From: Eubacteriales bacterium
GTDB taxonomy: Bacteria > Bacillota > Clostridia > Lachnospirales > Lachnospiraceae
DNA: 64,000 nucleotides
Reading direction: 5' to 3'
NCBI GenBank assembly: GCA_030536555.1
Contig: JAUNPU010000005.1
Location: 62,001-126,000, forward strand
A program made the position numbers and the translations under genes. Shown piece after piece: positions 62,784 through 64,000 of this stretch. Below the pieces are notes generated by a model, which was not told where the DNA came from, did no database searches, and worked only from the letters and a program-made list of their open reading frames with translations. How positions within the stretch are numbered: the first letter of the stretch is position 1; every line of letters begins with the position of its first letter.

Positions 62784-63701
62784 CTACATATACGCCGGAA
62801 TCAGGCACACGCCCTGGATTGGAATATGGCGTACCTGCACCGTCTTCGGGAAGATGCGGTAATAAATATTATCCACCCGCAGCAGAGTCTCCTCACCGAA
62901 CTTCACATCCTCCACATAATGCCCCCGCTCACACAGGAATGTCATCACTTCCATCCGTCGGCTCATCACATTGCTTCCCAGCACCACAAAATCGATGAAA
63001 ATCGCCTGCCGCCGCTCCAGAAATGGAAACAGCAGCACAACGCCCTCCAGATAGGGATTGGAAAACAGGTTCTTCTTTCCTCTCAGAAAGCCGGCAGCAA
63101 AGTGCTCCCATCTATCGTGGAACTCCGTCTGCCACAGTACCCGATACAGCTCCCGCTTTGAGGAGGCATCCAGCATCCGCCGATGAATCACATTCTGCTC
63201 CTCCACGGAAAAGAGATCATGAATACACTCACTTTCCCGAAGCAGCCACAGCATACATACCGCCTCCAGCGTCACCGGTCCTTCCTCCAGAATCTCCGCC
63301 CGAATCCGCTCCGTGATTCCCAGATACGTCTCCCGGACCGTCCGGTACACCTTCATGGACACATCCGCTGTATAGTAGTTCATGTCCGCCCCCAGAATAT
63401 CCGGTGCTTCCTCCATGCTGCCGTCTGCAATCAGCAGCCCCGCAGTCTCCTGCTCCAGCTCCTGAGCCTCCTTCTTCTTCATCTGGCAGACATCCTTCAG
63501 TCCTTCCTCCAGCCGTTCCTTCCACTGTGTGCGGTCCATGGCATCCAGCTCTTCCTCACTTTTCCCCCACAACTGCTCTTCCAGCAGCTTTCCGGCGGCC
63601 ACAGCGCGAAGCACCGCACTTTTCGCCGTCGTCATATGCAGACTGGACTGACCATCCAGTCCCACCAATGCGTATTGCAGCCATAACGGATAATCCTTCA
63701 T
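62784..63701 (-). CDS. Unrecognised 305-aa cytosolic protein
   Basis: Helix-rich, no signal peptide or membrane segment. The start (MKDYPLWLQYALVGLDGQSSLHMTTAKSAVLRAVAAGKLLEE) recalls helical GPP34/Golgi-phosphoprotein-3-like repeats, but I could not confirm this; the central part (residues 60-190) is acidic and helical and the end (EDVKFGEETLLRVDNIYYRIFPKTVQVRHIPIQGVCLIP) looks like beta strands. GGGGAGA precedes the ATG. A heptamer repeat array lies just upstream. Function unknown. Confidence 0.7.
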   Translation of the reverse strand: MKDYPLWLQYALVGLDGQSSLHMTTAKSAVLRAVAAGKLLEEQLWGKSEEELDAMDRTQWKERLEEGLKDVCQMKKKEAQELEQETAGLLIADGSMEEAPDILGADMNYYTADVSMKVYRTVRETYLGITERIRAEILEEGPVTLEAVCMLWLLRESECIHDLFSVEEQNVIHRRMLDASSKRELYRVLWQTEFHDRWEHFAAGFLRGKKNLFSNPYLEGVVLLFPFLERRQAIFIDFVVLGSNVMSRRMEVMTFLCERGHYVEDVKFGEETLLRVDNIYYRIFPKTVQVRHIPIQGVCLIPAYM

Positions 63702-63729
63702 CGTTCTCCCCTCCCGGCATCCTGTTTAT

Positions 63730-63827
63730 TTCCTGCCATTTATTGCTTACTGTTATTTGCTCACTACTTACCGTCTATCACTCACTACTTACTGCCTACC
63801 ACTCGCCACTTATTACTTACTACTTAC
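63730..63827. repeat. Fourteen 7-bp tandem repeats
   Basis: Reading the plus strand in steps of seven from 63730 gives fourteen units close to (T/C)ACTTAC; TACTTAC itself occurs four times, and CACTCAC, TGCTTAC and TGCCTAC fit the rule. The array lies 29-126 nt upstream of the start codon at 63701. Confidence 0.85.
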
Positions 63828-63910
63828 GATTTAAATATAGCACAGCTGCGCCAAACATGCAACAAAAAATCTGAAAATGCGTCACTGGCGCGTTTCCCGA
63901 TATGCATGGC

Positions 63911-63955
63911 AAAAAAAGAAATCCCCCGCATCCATAACGGACACAGGGGACCTCT
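63911..63955 (-). terminator. Terminator of a gene beyond the right edge
   Basis: Minus-strand GTCCCC pairs with GGGGGA(T), then TTTCTTTTTTT. It would end a minus-strand gene whose last codons may be at 63967-64000 (a stop TGA at 63967-63969 in one frame); too little of it is visible to call. Confidence 0.75.
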
Positions 63956-64000
63956 CTGTTTATTGTTCATTTCCGCGGCGGTCGCCGGAGGAACATGCAC

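Noticed and set aside
63967..64000. Last codons of a minus-strand gene at the right edge
   Set aside because: Only about 11 codons would be visible; the terminator supports a gene there, but product and frame cannot be told.
1..64000. tRNA, rRNA, tmRNA or 6S RNA genes
   Set aside because: No T-loop GGTTCGAATCC-type sequences with matching stems or other RNA gene hallmarks were seen on either strand.

Overview
The window is a piece of a moderately GC-rich Clostridia chromosome, most likely a gut Lachnospiraceae. The evidence is the gene repertoire (PASTA kinase/PP2C/RsgA/Rpe/thiamin diphosphokinase block, DCCW-type Clostridial surface proteins with choline-binding-like repeats, YitT, lipoteichoic-acid-synthase-like sulfatase, formate-THF ligase, MalY/PatB lyases, ECF S component), the strong AGGAGG ribosome-binding sites and the TTGACA/TATAAT promoters. 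Species cannot be named from the sequence alone. Almost every gene is on the minus strand; only three regulators (XRE at 51023, HxlR at 52470, GntR at 56869) are on the plus strand.

Left edge (1-2740): AT-rich accessory DNA with a partial DUF262/DUF1524 restriction-like protein and a RelB/DinJ antitoxin whose PIN toxin has lost its N-terminal catalytic half. Then serS, a 256-bp fold-back repeat, and an ECF S-component gene. From 5430 to 25813 runs a dense housekeeping block read right to left: ftsK, fhs, murE, murF, priA, def, fmt, zinc protease, rsmB, rlmN, prpC, prkC, rsgA, rpe, thiN, many overlapping by 4-8 nt. Next come a ClpP/TepA-like protease, a second fold-back repeat, cardiolipin synthase, O-acetylhomoserine sulfhydrylase, and a decayed ImmA/IrrE gene.

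30680-38710 is a self-contained three-gene surface operon: a CAP-domain protein, a 218-aa secreted protein and a 2,046-aa cell-wall protein, with its own promoter and terminator. A third fold-back repeat follows, then a MATE exporter, an LTA-synthase-like sulfatase, YitT and ilvE. 45273-50704 is a catabolic operon (two MalY/PatB C-S lyases, RidA, YfcC carrier, M20 amidohydrolase) divergent from an XRE regulator; the parts fit uptake, deacylation and beta-cleavage of cysteine conjugates. 52902-57603 is an APC permease plus two tandem enolase-superfamily enzymes divergent from a GntR regulator. The right part holds two near-identical PD-(D/E)XK (Rpn-type) nuclease genes, a coiled-coil protein, a nucleoside deaminase, an alpha/beta hydrolase, a MerR regulator and an unrecognised 305-aa protein.

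The most unusual signal is non-coding. Three copies of a 256-266-bp AT-rich quasi-palindrome (4319-4577, 26867-27132, 39014-39270) each carry eight copies of a 10-bp core related to TTTGGACAAT, arranged as four hairpins that are also mirror-symmetric about the element centre. Each lies 26-51 nt behind a stop codon, in the same orientation relative to that gene. I do not recognise this family. A second theme is that four genes have short tandem repeats of different period (19, 8, 37 and 7 bp) directly upstream of their start codons.
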